DNA of 64,000 nucleotides from Arcobacter lacus (GCF_003063295.1 NZ_MUXF01000007.1:1-64000), one strand, 5' to 3'; counted from the first letter of the stretch, positions 10,515-19,779 are shown. The notes: generated by a model from the letters alone, not told the origin. Numbers and translations: made by a program.

Positions 10515-10522
10515 AAGCTTTC
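10503..10522 (+). terminator. Terminator overlapping the chemoreceptor stop codon
   Basis: A perfect 20-base palindrome formed by two halves of GAAAGCTTTT-type sequence (8-bp stem, TTAA loop) followed by TTATTTTAT. The stop codon (10512-10514) lies in its centre, so the last codons and the terminator share bases. Confidence 0.65.
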
Positions 10523-10576
10523 TTATTTTATAAATAATCAAAAACATTACTACTTATAGATTTATTAAAAAGAAGA

Positions 10577-10582
10577 TATAAT
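10577..10582 (+). promoter_or_regulatory. -10 box of the U32 protein gene
   Basis: TATAAT in the context GATATAATATC, 41 bases before the start codon. No -35 is visible. Confidence 0.55.
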
Positions 10583-10623
10583 ATCTCCTAAAATAATTTA
10601 TATAGAATATTTAAAGGAATTTA

Positions 10624-11913
10624 ATGAATAGTCAAAAAGTAGAGTTACTTTCTCCTGCAGGAAATTTAGAAAAATTAAAAATAGCTATAAAATATGGTGC
10701 AGATGCCGTTTATGCAGGAGTTAGTCACTTTAGTTTAAGAATTAGAGCAGGAAAAGAGTTTACATTCGAAACTTTTAAAGAAGGAATCGATTATGCTCAT
10801 GCCAGAGGAAAAAAAGTATATGCAACAATAAATGGATTTCCATTTAATTCGCAAATTGAACTACTTAAAAAACACATTGCAACTATGGCGGCACTTAAAC
10901 CTGATGGATTTATTGTTGCAGCTCCTGGAGTTGTTAAGCTTTGTAGGGAAATTGCTCCAGAAATTGATATACATTTATCAACTCAAGCAAATGTTTTAAA
11001 TTATCTTGATGCACAAGTATTTTGGGATATGGGTGTAAAAAGAATAGTTGTAGCTAGAGAAATTTCACTAAAAGATGTAACTGAAATCAAAAAACATTTA
11101 CCAGATATGGAAATAGAAATTTTTGTTCATGGTTCAATGTGTTTTGCATATAGTGGAAGATGTTTAGTAAGTGCAGTTCAAATGGGAAGAGTACCAAATA
11201 GAGGAAGTTGTGCAAATGATTGTAGATTTCAATATACATTATATGCTGCAAATGAAGATCATAATACGTTATTTAGATTAGAAGAAGAACCAGGTGTTGG
11301 AACATATATTTTTAATTCAAAAGATATGAACTTAGCTTCACATATAAAAGAGATTTTGGATTCAGGAGCTGTTGATAGTTTAAAAATAGAAGGAAGAACA
11401 AAATCTCCATATTATGCAGCAGTAACTGCAAAAGCATATAGAAATGCAATTGATGATTATTATGCTGGAAAATTTGAGCCAGATCTTTATCAAAAAGAGT
11501 TACATACTACAAAAAATAGAGGATTCACAGACGCATATTTAATTCATAGACCATTTGAAAAAACAGACTCACAAAATCATGATTATGCTTTAAGCAAAGG
11601 AAGTTATGAAGTAACAGGACTTGTAACAGAAGATGAAGAACATTTCTTATGTAAATATAAAGTTTATCCAAATGAAGATATTGAAATTTTTACACCAAAT
11701 GATGAAATCCTAGAAGAGTGTGAAAATGAAATAGGAAAAATTTTCAAAAAAGATGATGGTTTATATTATATTAATTTTAAAAAGATTTTAACTGAAACAA
11801 ATAAAGAGTTAGAATCAGTACATAGTGGAAATGTAAATAAAATTAAATTACCAGGACGTCTTCCATATCTTACTATGTTTAGAGTTGAAAATATTGATCA
11901 AATTGTAGAATAA
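10624..11913 (+). CDS. U32 family protein, TrhP/YegQ-like (tRNA uridine hydroxylation)
   Basis: A 429-residue U32-family protein. It has the N-terminal ELLSPAGNLEKLKIAIKYGA and four cysteines, Cys173, Cys180, Cys196 and Cys200 (in SMCFAYSGRC and NRGSCANDC), in the pattern conserved in U32 proteins that carry an Fe-S cluster. Members of this branch (TrhP/YegQ) hydroxylate uridine-34 of tRNA and use prephenate-linked chemistry; older databases call them collagenase-like peptidases. The length matches YegQ. It has an AAAGGA ribosome-binding site. Assignment to TrhP, not another U32 subgroup, is inference. Confidence 0.8.
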   Translation: MNSQKVELLSPAGNLEKLKIAIKYGADAVYAGVSHFSLRIRAGKEFTFETFKEGIDYAHARGKKVYATINGFPFNSQIELLKKHIATMAALKPDGFIVAAPGVVKLCREIAPEIDIHLSTQANVLNYLDAQVFWDMGVKRIVVAREISLKDVTEIKKHLPDMEIEIFVHGSMCFAYSGRCLVSAVQMGRVPNRGSCANDCRFQYTLYAANEDHNTLFRLEEEPGVGTYIFNSKDMNLASHIKEILDSGAVDSLKIEGRTKSPYYAAVTAKAYRNAIDDYYAGKFEPDLYQKELHTTKNRGFTDAYLIHRPFEKTDSQNHDYALSKGSYEVTGLVTEDEEHFLCKYKVYPNEDIEIFTPNDEILEECENEIGKIFKKDDGLYYINFKKILTETNKELESVHSGNVNKIKLPGRLPYLTMFRVENIDQIVE

Positions 11914-11932
11914 AGTAATATTATTTAATAAA

Positions 11933-13177
11933 ATGATTTTTTTTAGAGTTTCAGAAAATATAAATATAAAAATAACTGATGGGACATTAGTTAATTATTT
12001 AAAATTTAAAGCACCAGTGTCCTTAGAAAATGAAACAGTTTATATGAGCACTCGTGAAGATTTTAATGATTTGAAAGATATTTTTCAAAAAGTTGATAAA
12101 AATAAATATTTTGTAAAAATATTAAAAGAAGAAAATATTAGGACAAATGTAAATTTTCCAATTGAATTAGGAATTTTAAATCAATTTGAATATGAAAGAG
12201 ATATAGACACTTTCTTTGACTTAAAGCCTACAGATATTTATAAACAGTTGAAAAATATTGATAAAAAAGAAGTTTCAATTGCACTAATAGGTGGAGTAGG
12301 AAAAAGTATTAGCCAAATTGTTTCATCATGTACCGCTTTGAGAATTTTACATAAAAAATTAAAGGAAATTTATAAAAATGTAAAATTCGATGTTTTTATA
12401 AATGCTTCAAATAATAGTTATTATAGTAGAGATAAAGAGATTTATAAAACTCAAAATTATATAAATAATATTTTCCCTTTGAGTATAAATTCAAAAAAAC
12501 TTTGTGAGTATGATTATTTTATAGATAATAGTTTAAATGCTCAGGATATACTAAAAGAATTAAATAATGTAGATGCTTGGCTTTATAAGTTTGGAATAAA
12601 TTATAAAAAAGTAGATCAATTAGAAAAATATAATAATTTAGATCTGTCTCAATACAAAATACAAAATGATTTAAAAACAAAAATAGAACAAGCTAGAAAA
12701 AAAGGTAAATTGCTCTTATTTCACCCATATTCTGCAAATATAAATAAATCTATTCCTCAAGTTATTGCAATTGATTTATTAAAAAAATTATTAAAATTAG
12801 AAGAGTATGTGATAGTCACAACTTTACAAGTTGACTCTAAGTTGAAAGATAGCAATTTTATTGATTTAACAAATGAATCAAAATCTATTAGTGATTTCAT
12901 TTACATTATTTCAAATATGGATAAAATCATAACTGCTGATACGTCAACTTATCATATCAGTGATAGTTTTATGATTCCAACTGTTGTGATATTTACTGAT
13001 AAAGATTATGAAAAAAAAATAAAATATTATAAATACACAAAAGCAATTTATGTAAAAGATAAGTCAAAAAATTTTTCAAATTTTATTTATGAAAGTGAAG
13101 ATTTGACACTTTACAAATTGGAAGCTTGGAAAAAATTGAAGATAGATAAGATTATGAAAATATTAGATAATTTTTGA
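11933..13177 (+). CDS. Glycosyltransferase family 9-like protein (heptosyltransferase-like), function unknown
   Basis: A 414-residue protein with no signal peptide. I do not recognise an exact family. The C-terminal half resembles GT9/heptosyltransferases: LLLFHPYSANINKS around residues 262-275 resembles their sugar-nucleotide loop, and IITADTSTYHISDSF (Asp336, His341) resembles the D-T/S-x2-x-H motif, followed by PTVVIF. The N-terminal half is divergent, with a glycine-rich ALIGGVGKSISQ. It lies 20 bases after the U32 gene and just before purE. A role in surface glycan synthesis is only a guess. Confidence 0.55.
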   Translation: MIFFRVSENINIKITDGTLVNYLKFKAPVSLENETVYMSTREDFNDLKDIFQKVDKNKYFVKILKEENIRTNVNFPIELGILNQFEYERDIDTFFDLKPTDIYKQLKNIDKKEVSIALIGGVGKSISQIVSSCTALRILHKKLKEIYKNVKFDVFINASNNSYYSRDKEIYKTQNYINNIFPLSINSKKLCEYDYFIDNSLNAQDILKELNNVDAWLYKFGINYKKVDQLEKYNNLDLSQYKIQNDLKTKIEQARKKGKLLLFHPYSANINKSIPQVIAIDLLKKLLKLEEYVIVTTLQVDSKLKDSNFIDLTNESKSISDFIYIISNMDKIITADTSTYHISDSFMIPTVVIFTDKDYEKKIKYYKYTKAIYVKDKSKNFSNFIYESEDLTLYKLEAWKKLKIDKIMKILDNF

Positions 13178-13183
13178 TATAAT
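13178..13183 (+). promoter_or_regulatory. -10 box of the purE operon
   Basis: TATAAT immediately after the stop codon of the preceding gene, in the same GATATAATCC context as the rpsL promoter. It sits 34 bases upstream of the purE start. Confidence 0.6.
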
Positions 13184-13217
13184 CCTGAACTTTTAAAAAA
13201 ATAAAAAGGAAAAAATA

Positions 13218-13712
13218 ATGAATTTTATCTCAATATTAATGGGTAGTAAATCAGATTATGAAATAATGAAACACTGTGCTGATACTTTTGAAAAATTTAA
13301 TGTAAAGTATGAACTAGTTGTATCTTCAGCTCACAGAAGTCCAGAAAGAACAAAAAATTATATTAAAGAAGCTGAAGAAAAAGGTGCAGTTGCATTTATT
13401 GCTGCTGCTGGAATGGCCGCTCATTTAGCAGGTGCAGTTGCTGCAAGCACAACAAAACCAGTTATTGGTGTTCCTATGAAAGGTGGAGCAATGGATGGTA
13501 TGGATGCTATGCTTTCAACTGTTCAAATGCCTGCAGGTATGCCTGTTGGAACTGTAGCTCTTGGAAGAAGTGGTGCAGTTAATGCAGCATATTTAGCTAT
13601 GCAAATTTTAGCAATTTTTGATAAAGAATTATCTACAAAATTAAAAGAAGATAGAATTGTTCAAGCTAAAAAAGTAGAAAGTGATTCTAAAGACGTAGAA
13701 GTAATTTTATAA
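13218..13712 (+). CDS. purE: N5-carboxyaminoimidazole ribonucleotide mutase (PurE)
   Basis: A 164-residue class I PurE that converts N5-CAIR to CAIR in purine synthesis. It shows MGSKSDYEIM, the active-site SSAHRSPERT, and AAGMAAHLAGAVAASTTKPVIGVP. The length is normal. The ribosome-binding site is AAAAGGAAAA. The stop codon overlaps the next start by one base (TAATG), so it is coupled to the glutaredoxin-like gene and glyQ. Confidence 0.95.
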   Translation: MNFISILMGSKSDYEIMKHCADTFEKFNVKYELVVSSAHRSPERTKNYIKEAEEKGAVAFIAAAGMAAHLAGAVAASTTKPVIGVPMKGGAMDGMDAMLSTVQMPAGMPVGTVALGRSGAVNAAYLAMQILAIFDKELSTKLKEDRIVQAKKVESDSKDVEVIL

Positions 13713-13942
13713 TGAAGCCAATCGCACTATTTACTTTGCCAAATTGTAAATGGTGTGAAGAGGCAAAAGTGTATTTTAAAAGTAAAAAACTAAAATATAA
13801 TCTTATAGATTTATCAAAGAATAAACAAGCTTTAAAAGATTGTCAAAAGCATTGTTCAGGTGCTCCAGTTCTTTTAATAGGAAATAGTTGGATTTGTGGC
13901 TTTGACAAAAATAAAATAAACAAAGAGTTAGGAATAAAATGA
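13712..13942 (+). CDS. Glutaredoxin-like protein
   Basis: A 76-residue thioredoxin-fold protein with a CKWC active site (Cys12 and Cys15) after LFTLPN, and the cis-proline region [10 protein letters not shown]. It would reduce disulfides in the cytoplasm with glutathione or another thiol. It is translationally coupled on both sides: one base shared with purE and an ATGA overlap with glyQ. The physiological partner is unknown. Confidence 0.85.
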   Translation: MKPIALFTLPNCKWCEEAKVYFKSKKLKYNLIDLSKNKQALKDCQKHCSGAPVLLIGNSWICGFDKNKINKELGIK

Positions 13943-14820
13943 TTACATTCTCACAAATGTTATTAAAATTACAAGAATTTTGGGCAAAGCAAGGTTGTAA
14001 TATTGTTCAACCTTATGATATTCCTGCTGGGGCTGGAACATTTCATCCCGCAACATTACTTAGAAGTTTAGATTCAACACCTTGGAGTACAGCTTACGTT
14101 GCACCTAGTCGAAGACCAACTGATGGAAGATATGGAGAAAATCCAAATAGATTAGGTGCTTATTATCAATTTCAAGTTTTAATAAAACCAAGCCCTGATA
14201 ATATTCAAGATTTATATTTACAATCTTTAGAATTTTTAGGTTTAGATGTATCTAAACATGATATTAGATTTGTAGAAGATAATTGGGAATCACCAACATT
14301 AGGAGCTTGGGGACTTGGTTGGGAAGTTTGGCTTGATGGTATGGAAGTTACTCAGTTTACATATTTTCAACAAGTAGGAGGACTTCCTTGCTCTCCTGTT
14401 GCTGTTGAAATAACTTATGGAACAGAAAGACTTGCTATGTATTTACAAGGTGTTGATTCTGTATTTGATATTGTATGGAATGAAAATGAATTTGGAAAAA
14501 CAACATATGCTGATGTTCATAAAGAAGGTGAGTACGAATTTTCTAAATATAATTTTGAAGTAGCAAATACTGAAATGTTATTTAGACATTTTGATGATGC
14601 TTTTAATGAATGTAAAGTTTGTTTAGATGCTGGACTTCCTCTTCCTGCATATGATCAATGTATGATTGCAAGTCATGCTTTTAATACTTTAGATGCAAGA
14701 AAAGCAATTTCAGTAACTGAAAGACAAAATTATATTCTAAAAGTGCGAGAATTAGCGCAAGGTTGTGCCGTTTTATATAAAGAACAAGAAAGTGATAGAT
14801 TAAAACGAGTAGGAAGATAA
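13939..14820 (+). CDS. glyQ: Glycine--tRNA ligase alpha subunit
   Basis: A 293-residue catalytic alpha subunit of the heterotetrameric glycyl-tRNA synthetase. It starts [20 protein letters not shown] and contains [19 protein letters not shown] and [20 protein letters not shown], which are specific to GlyQ. The beta subunit gene (glyS) is not in the window, as is usual in Campylobacterota where the two are separated. It overlaps the preceding gene by 4 bases and heads the glyQ - Nif3-like - FlgZ-like - waaA series. Confidence 0.96.
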   Translation: MITFSQMLLKLQEFWAKQGCNIVQPYDIPAGAGTFHPATLLRSLDSTPWSTAYVAPSRRPTDGRYGENPNRLGAYYQFQVLIKPSPDNIQDLYLQSLEFLGLDVSKHDIRFVEDNWESPTLGAWGLGWEVWLDGMEVTQFTYFQQVGGLPCSPVAVEITYGTERLAMYLQGVDSVFDIVWNENEFGKTTYADVHKEGEYEFSKYNFEVANTEMLFRHFDDAFNECKVCLDAGLPLPAYDQCMIASHAFNTLDARKAISVTERQNYILKVRELAQGCAVLYKEQESDRLKRVGR

Positions 14821-14822
14821 AT

Positions 14823-15578
14823 TTGAAACTTCAAGAAATTTATGATGTTTTAAATGAAATTTCTCCTTTTGAATTACAAGAAAAATGGGATAATTCAGGA
14901 ATTCTTGTAGGTTCTTTTGAAGATGAAATAGAAAACGTTTATATTAGTATGGATTTGGATTTAGAACTTGCAAGAGATTTAAAGCCAAATTCACTTATTA
15001 TTACTCATCATCCTTTGATTTTTTCTGGAATAAAAAGAGTAAATTTTGATACTTATAGTACAAAGATTTTGAAAGAATTAATAAAAAAAGATATTTCTCT
15101 TATTTCAATGCATACAAATATTGATAAAACACATTTAAATAAATATGTAATAGAAAAAATTTTAGGATTTAAAATAGAAAATTCATCAGAATTTATATCT
15201 TATTGTAATGTAAATATGAATTTTGATGAATTGGTAAAATATGTATCTAAAAAATTAAATTTAAAAACTACTAAAGTAGTTAGAAGTAAAGAGTTTATAA
15301 AAGATATTGCCGTTGTAACAGGTTCTGCAATGTCTTTGCTTGACCAAATAAAAGCTGATTGTTTCCTAACAGGTGATATAAAATATCATGATGCAATGGA
15401 AGCAAAAGCAAGAAATATATCTTTGATTGATATAAGACATTATGAAAGTGAGTGCTATTTTAATAGCTTAGTTGAAACTCTTTTAGAAGAGTATTTGAAA
15501 AAAAATAAATTAAAAGCTATAATTACAGCTTCAAAAAATCCATTTGAGTTTTTTATAGAAGGAGAAACGGTTGAATAA
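14823..15578 (+). CDS. Nif3-like dinuclear metal centre protein (YbgI family)
   Basis: A 251-residue member of the Nif3/YbgI family, toroidal hexamers with a two-metal site. It shows FELQEKWDNSGILVGS near the N-terminus, the metal ligands in IITHHPLIFSG, SMHTNIDKT, and the C-terminal HYESECYF. Some members are annotated GTP cyclohydrolase I type 2, but the function of most is unsettled. The start is TTG, two bases after glyQ. It matches HP0959, which holds the same position in Helicobacter pylori as I recall. Confidence 0.87.
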   Translation: MKLQEIYDVLNEISPFELQEKWDNSGILVGSFEDEIENVYISMDLDLELARDLKPNSLIITHHPLIFSGIKRVNFDTYSTKILKELIKKDISLISMHTNIDKTHLNKYVIEKILGFKIENSSEFISYCNVNMNFDELVKYVSKKLNLKTTKVVRSKEFIKDIAVVTGSAMSLLDQIKADCFLTGDIKYHDAMEAKARNISLIDIRHYESECYFNSLVETLLEEYLKKNKLKAIITASKNPFEFFIEGETVE

Positions 15579-16296
15579 GTATTTAGAAGATTTGATAAAG
15601 TTATCAAAATATGATACGGCAATAAGTTCATTTGAACCAAAAATTGAGAGCCAAAAAGCAAAACTAGCAACTTTTGTTGAAACTGCAGAAGTTATAAAAG
15701 CTTCAATAAATTCAATTTATTTAGAAATTGATGATGTAAAATCAAAAAGAACAAAAAATAATATTCATTTAGCAGAATTAAAATCAAAATTAGACGGAAT
15801 TGCTAAAAAAAATAAAGATGTTCATAATGAAAAAGAGTTAAAAGCTTTACAATTAGAAGAAGAGATTGCAAAAGAACAAATTTCATTTGCAAATGAAGAA
15901 ATAGATAGACTTGATAATCTTGCAAAAGCTAAAGAAGAGACTTTAAAAGAGTTACAAGAAAAACTTGCAGCTGAAGAAGCTGATATAAAAGAGATTAAAG
16001 TTGCAGTTGATAGTACAATTGAAGAGATTAGCAAAGAAAGAAATGTAGTTTATCAACAAAGAAGTGAACTTCTAGAGCAATTTGATAATAAAATTTTAAC
16101 ATTCTATGAAAAAATCAAAAGATGGGCAAAAGATACAGCTGTTGTTCCTGTAAAAAAACAAGCTTGTTATGGATGTTTTATGAAAATAAATGACAAAACT
16201 TATGCTGAAGTTTTAAGAGGCGAAGAGATTGTTAATTGTTTACATTGTGGAAGAATTCTTTATAAAGAAGATGAAGAAGACGAACAAAAGGCTTAA
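15571..16296 (+). CDS. C4 zinc-ribbon coiled-coil protein, HP0958/FlgZ family
   Basis: A 241-residue protein. The first about 190 residues form a long charged helical hairpin, followed by a C4 zinc ribbon with Cys199, Cys202, Cys223 and Cys226 (CYGC ... CLHC). In Helicobacter pylori the homologue HP0958 (FlgZ) stabilises RpoN (sigma54) and affects flagellin mRNA. The start is TTG, overlapping the Nif3-like gene by 8 bases, with GGAGAAACGG before it. The gene order around it is that of HP0960-HP0956. Whether it acts on RpoN here is uncertain, since no sigma54-type flagellar promoter was seen. Confidence 0.85.
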   Translation: MNKYLEDLIKLSKYDTAISSFEPKIESQKAKLATFVETAEVIKASINSIYLEIDDVKSKRTKNNIHLAELKSKLDGIAKKNKDVHNEKELKALQLEEEIAKEQISFANEEIDRLDNLAKAKEETLKELQEKLAAEEADIKEIKVAVDSTIEEISKERNVVYQQRSELLEQFDNKILTFYEKIKRWAKDTAVVPVKKQACYGCFMKINDKTYAEVLRGEEIVNCLHCGRILYKEDEEDEQKA

Positions 16297-16298
16297 TT

Positions 16299-17450
16299 TT
16301 GAGCTTTTTGTTTAGTATATTTTATACTCTTATATTAACTATTGTATATATACTTGCAATTCCTTATTTAATATTAAAATCAAGAAATCCAAAATATAAA
16401 AAAGCAATTCCATCAAAATTTTTTTTAATAGATAATAAAAAGTTTGAAGAAAATAAAATTTGGTTTCACAGTTGTTCTATGGGCGAAACAAGAGCTATAA
16501 AACCATTAATTGAAAATTACAAAAATAATGTAAATCTTTCTGTTATCACAAATACAGGTTTTGATGAAGCAAAAACAATAACTCAAAATGTAAGATTTTT
16601 ACCTTTTGAAATTTTTTTACCTTTTTGGATAACTAAACAAAAAGTTTTAGTTGTTATGGAAGCAGAACTTTGGTATATGCTTTTTTTAGTTGCGAAAAGA
16701 AAAGGTGCAAAAACTTTTTTAATAAATGCTAGAATTTCAGATAAATCATATAATTCTTATAAAAAATTTGCATTTTTTTATAAGATGATTTTTAAAAATA
16801 TTGATAAAGTTTTTGCACAAAGTGAAGTTGATAAAACTAGACTTGAAGAATTAGGTGCAACAAATATTGAAGTTATTGGAAATATAAAATTAGCGCAACT
16901 TCCTTCTAAAAAACTTGATTTATCAAAACCTAAAGGTATTTTAATAACAGCAGGAAGTACACATGAAAATGAGGAAGAATTAGTTTTAAAATCTTACAAA
17001 AAAGAGTTTGGAAAGTTGGTTATTGTTCCAAGGCATCCTGAAAGATTTATTAAAGTTGATAATTTAATTAAAGAGTATATAAAAGGTAAAAATTTAACAT
17101 ATCATAAATATAGTGAGAATGAAAATTTTAATTCAGATATAATTTTAGTTGATAAAATGGGAATATTAAATGATATTTATGCAATTTCAGATGTTGTGAT
17201 TCTTGGTGGAGCATTTGGAAAAATTGGAGGACACAATCCAATAGAACCTGCATATTTTGGTTGTAAATTAATAAGTGGAAAAAATATTTTTAATCAAAAA
17301 TCACTTTTTGAATGTATAAATAATTATTACTTAGTAGAAGAAAATGAGTTAGGTAATTATTTAGAAAAGCTAGAAGAGTTAGAAAAACCAAGTTTAACAA
17401 AAGCGGGTTCATTTGAGCCTATTATTAAGGAGATAAATAAATGGCTGTAA
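16299..17450 (+). CDS. waaA: 3-deoxy-D-manno-octulosonic acid (Kdo) transferase
   Basis: A 383-residue inner-membrane glycosyltransferase that adds Kdo to lipid A precursor, an essential step of lipopolysaccharide synthesis. It has an N-terminal membrane anchor (about 3-24), HSCSMGETRA, the ELWYM segment, AGSTHENEE, VPRHPERF and the C-terminal GGAFGKIGGHNPIEPA. It is slightly shorter than E. coli WaaA (425). The start is TTG, two bases after the FlgZ-like gene, and the end overlaps the RluA-type gene by 10 bases. Confidence 0.94.
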   Translation: MSFLFSIFYTLILTIVYILAIPYLILKSRNPKYKKAIPSKFFLIDNKKFEENKIWFHSCSMGETRAIKPLIENYKNNVNLSVITNTGFDEAKTITQNVRFLPFEIFLPFWITKQKVLVVMEAELWYMLFLVAKRKGAKTFLINARISDKSYNSYKKFAFFYKMIFKNIDKVFAQSEVDKTRLEELGATNIEVIGNIKLAQLPSKKLDLSKPKGILITAGSTHENEEELVLKSYKKEFGKLVIVPRHPERFIKVDNLIKEYIKGKNLTYHKYSENENFNSDIILVDKMGILNDIYAISDVVILGGAFGKIGGHNPIEPAYFGCKLISGKNIFNQKSLFECINNYYLVEENELGNYLEKLEELEKPSLTKAGSFEPIIKEINKWL

Positions 17451-18196
17451 CATATGATAAAGCATATAAATTACTTGCACTTCAAGAAAAAATATCAAAT
17501 TCGAAAGCAAAAGAATTAATAGACAAAGGCGTTGTAAAAGTAGGAGATAAAAAAGTTTTAATAGCACGAGGTGAAATTAGAACTGATACAAAATTTACAA
17601 TTAAAGAGATAAATAAAGTAAAAGTTATATTTGAAGATAAAGATATTTTAGTTGTAGATAAACCAGCTTTTCTAACTGCTGATGAAGTTTGTAAAAAATT
17701 TGAAAATGCAATTTTACTTAATAGACTTGATAAAGAAACAAGTGGTGTTATGATGTTTGCAAAAAATGAAGAGTTTCAAAAAAAAGCAATTAAAGAGTTT
17801 CAAGCGAACAGAGTTTATAAAGAGTATGTTGCTATTGTTGAAGGAAAAGTTGTTGATGAAATAGAAATTGATAAACCAATTTTAACAACAAAAGATAGAG
17901 GAATGGCAAAATCAAAAATCGATGTAAAAAGAGGAAAACCTGCAAAAAGTACGGTTTATCCTTTGTTAGTTGAAGGAAATAAATCAAAAATAAAAGTTGT
18001 AATAGAAAGTGGAAGAACTCATCAAATTAGAGTTCATTTAAATTCTGTTGGGCTACCTATTATTGGTGATGCTATTTATGGAAGAGTTAGTTCAAATGTA
18101 AATAGAGTTTTACTTCACTCAAAAATCACAAAAATATTTGATTATACATTTGAAGCACATGAACCAAAAGAATTCAAAGTGTATGATTTTAATTAA
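17441..18196 (+). CDS. RluA-family RNA pseudouridine synthase
   Basis: A 251-residue protein with an N-terminal S4-like RNA-binding domain (about 10-60, KAKELIDKGVVKVGDKKVL). The catalytic domain carries the RluA signature NRLDKETSGVM with the catalytic Asp97, and SGRTHQIRVHLNSVGLPIIGD. It converts specific uridines of rRNA or tRNA to pseudouridine. It overlaps waaA by 10 bases. The homologue at the same position in Helicobacter is HP0956. Target nucleotide unknown. Confidence 0.9.
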   Translation: MAVTYDKAYKLLALQEKISNSKAKELIDKGVVKVGDKKVLIARGEIRTDTKFTIKEINKVKVIFEDKDILVVDKPAFLTADEVCKKFENAILLNRLDKETSGVMMFAKNEEFQKKAIKEFQANRVYKEYVAIVEGKVVDEIEIDKPILTTKDRGMAKSKIDVKRGKPAKSTVYPLLVEGNKSKIKVVIESGRTHQIRVHLNSVGLPIIGDAIYGRVSSNVNRVLLHSKITKIFDYTFEAHEPKEFKVYDFN

Positions 18197-18214
18197 TTTT
18201 TAAGCTTTTAAAAA

Positions 18215-18246
18215 ATATCAAAGTCCATAATAATGGGCTTTGATAT
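18215..18246 (+). terminator. Hairpin at the end of the glyQ-waaA-RluA transcript
   Basis: A 12-bp stem (18215-18226 with 18235-18246, one G-T pair) around an 8-base AT loop, 19 bases after the RluA-type stop codon. No T run follows, so it may act as an RNA 3' end or a factor-dependent terminator, not as a classical intrinsic one. Confidence 0.45.
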
Positions 18247-18346
18247 AAGTAAAACCTAAAAATAATCTTAAATACTATTCTTTTTAAACTATTTTAAAGT
18301 AAATCTTTTGTAAACTCACAAACTTTAATTAATGTGGAGAGAAATT

Positions 18347-19699
18347 TTGTTTGATTCAATAACAGGTTCGATACGAAATGCAGTAAATAAAATTAGATAT
18401 CAAGATGATATAACAGCCTTAAATAAAGCAACAGCTGAATTAAAAAAAGCTTTGTTAAAAGCAGATGTTCATCATAAAACAACAAAAGAGCTAATAACTG
18501 CTGTTGAATTACAAACAAAAACTGCTGGTATTGGACAAGACTCATTTTTAAAAGCTTTAAAAGATGAATTAACGAAACTTTTAACAGCTAATGGAAATCA
18601 AGGTTTTGTTTTTGCTTCAACTCCTCCAACTACTATTTTAATGACTGGATTACAAGGTAGTGGAAAAACTACTACTACTGGAAAATTAGCAAATTATTTA
18701 AAAATTAGAAAGAAAAAAGTTTTAGTTGCAGCTTGTGATTTACAAAGATTAGCAGCAGTTGAGCAATTAAAACAAATAGCAGCTCAAATTGAAGTTGATA
18801 TTTATTTTGATGATAATGAAAAAAATCCAGTAAAAATTGCACTTGCTGCAAAGCAAAAAGCTATAAAAGAGCATTATGATGTTCTTTTAATTGATACTGC
18901 TGGAAGGCTTGCTATTGATGAAGAGTTAATGCTTCAATTAAAAGAGGTAAAAGATGCTATAAATCCAAATGAGATTTTTTATGTAGCAGATTCTTTAACA
19001 GGACACGATGCAACTAAAACAGCAATTACTTTTAAAGAAAAAATTGGAATTGATGGAGTTATTTTATCAAAATATGATGGTGATACAAAAGGTGGGGTAG
19101 CACTTAGTATTGCAAATCAAGTTGAAGTTCCTTTAAGATTTATTGGTATTGGTGAAAAAATGCCAGATTTAGAAGTATTTATTCCTGATAGAATAGTTTC
19201 AAGACTTTTAGGACTTGGAGATATTGAAGGGCTTGCTGAAAAAACTTCTGCAATAATGGATGCAAAAAAAGCAAAAGATGTTAGTAGAAAAATCAAAAAA
19301 GGTACATTTAACTTTAATGACTTCTTGGAACAACTTTCTATGATGAGCAAACTAGGAAGTATGAAATCTATTATTGGAATGATTCCTGGACTTTCTTCTA
19401 TGGCTCCAGCTTTAAAAGATATGGATTTTGAAAATTCAGTTGAATTAAAAAGAATCAAAGCACTTATTAGTTCAATGACTCCAAAAGAGAGAGAAGACCC
19501 AGAACTTATGAATGCAAGTAGAAAAAGAAGAATTTCTTTAGGTTCTGGATTATCTGAAGTTCAAGTAAACAAGATATTAAAACAGTTTAAAAATGCTTCA
19601 AAAATGGCGAAACAACTTTCATCTAAAGGCGGAATGAAAGGTTTACAAAATATGTTGTCTCAAATGGGACCAGGTGGAATGCCAAAAATTCCAAGATAA
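18347..19699 (+). CDS. ffh: Signal recognition particle protein Ffh
   Basis: SRP54 homologue of 450 residues that binds signal peptides and 4.5S RNA and docks with FtsY. It has an N-domain, the G-domain with P-loop GLQGSGKTTTTGKLA (from residue 101), DTAGRLAIDEELM and TKYDG-type SKYDGDTKGG, then a methionine-rich M domain ending GGMPKIPR. I choose TTG at 18347 over the in-frame ATG at 18332: GGAGAG sits 5 bases before it and the product then begins MFDSITGSIRN as in other Ffh proteins. Confidence 0.94.
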   Translation: MFDSITGSIRNAVNKIRYQDDITALNKATAELKKALLKADVHHKTTKELITAVELQTKTAGIGQDSFLKALKDELTKLLTANGNQGFVFASTPPTTILMTGLQGSGKTTTTGKLANYLKIRKKKVLVAACDLQRLAAVEQLKQIAAQIEVDIYFDDNEKNPVKIALAAKQKAIKEHYDVLLIDTAGRLAIDEELMLQLKEVKDAINPNEIFYVADSLTGHDATKTAITFKEKIGIDGVILSKYDGDTKGGVALSIANQVEVPLRFIGIGEKMPDLEVFIPDRIVSRLLGLGDIEGLAEKTSAIMDAKKAKDVSRKIKKGTFNFNDFLEQLSMMSKLGSMKSIIGMIPGLSSMAPALKDMDFENSVELKRIKALISSMTPKEREDPELMNASRKRRISLGSGLSEVQVNKILKQFKNASKMAKQLSSKGGMKGLQNMLSQMGPGGMPKIPR

Positions 19700-19754
19700 T
19701 TTTATTAAATAGTGTTGAGCTGTGAACTTAAAAAAAGAGTTTAGAATTCAATAC

Positions 19755-19760
19755 TATAAT
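19755..19760 (+). promoter_or_regulatory. -10 box of the rpsP operon
   Basis: TATAAT, 19 bases before the rpsP start and about 55 after ffh. The leader would be short and hold the ribosome-binding site AAAAGGAAAG. Confidence 0.6.
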
Positions 19761-19779
19761 TCAAAAAAGGAAAGAAAAC

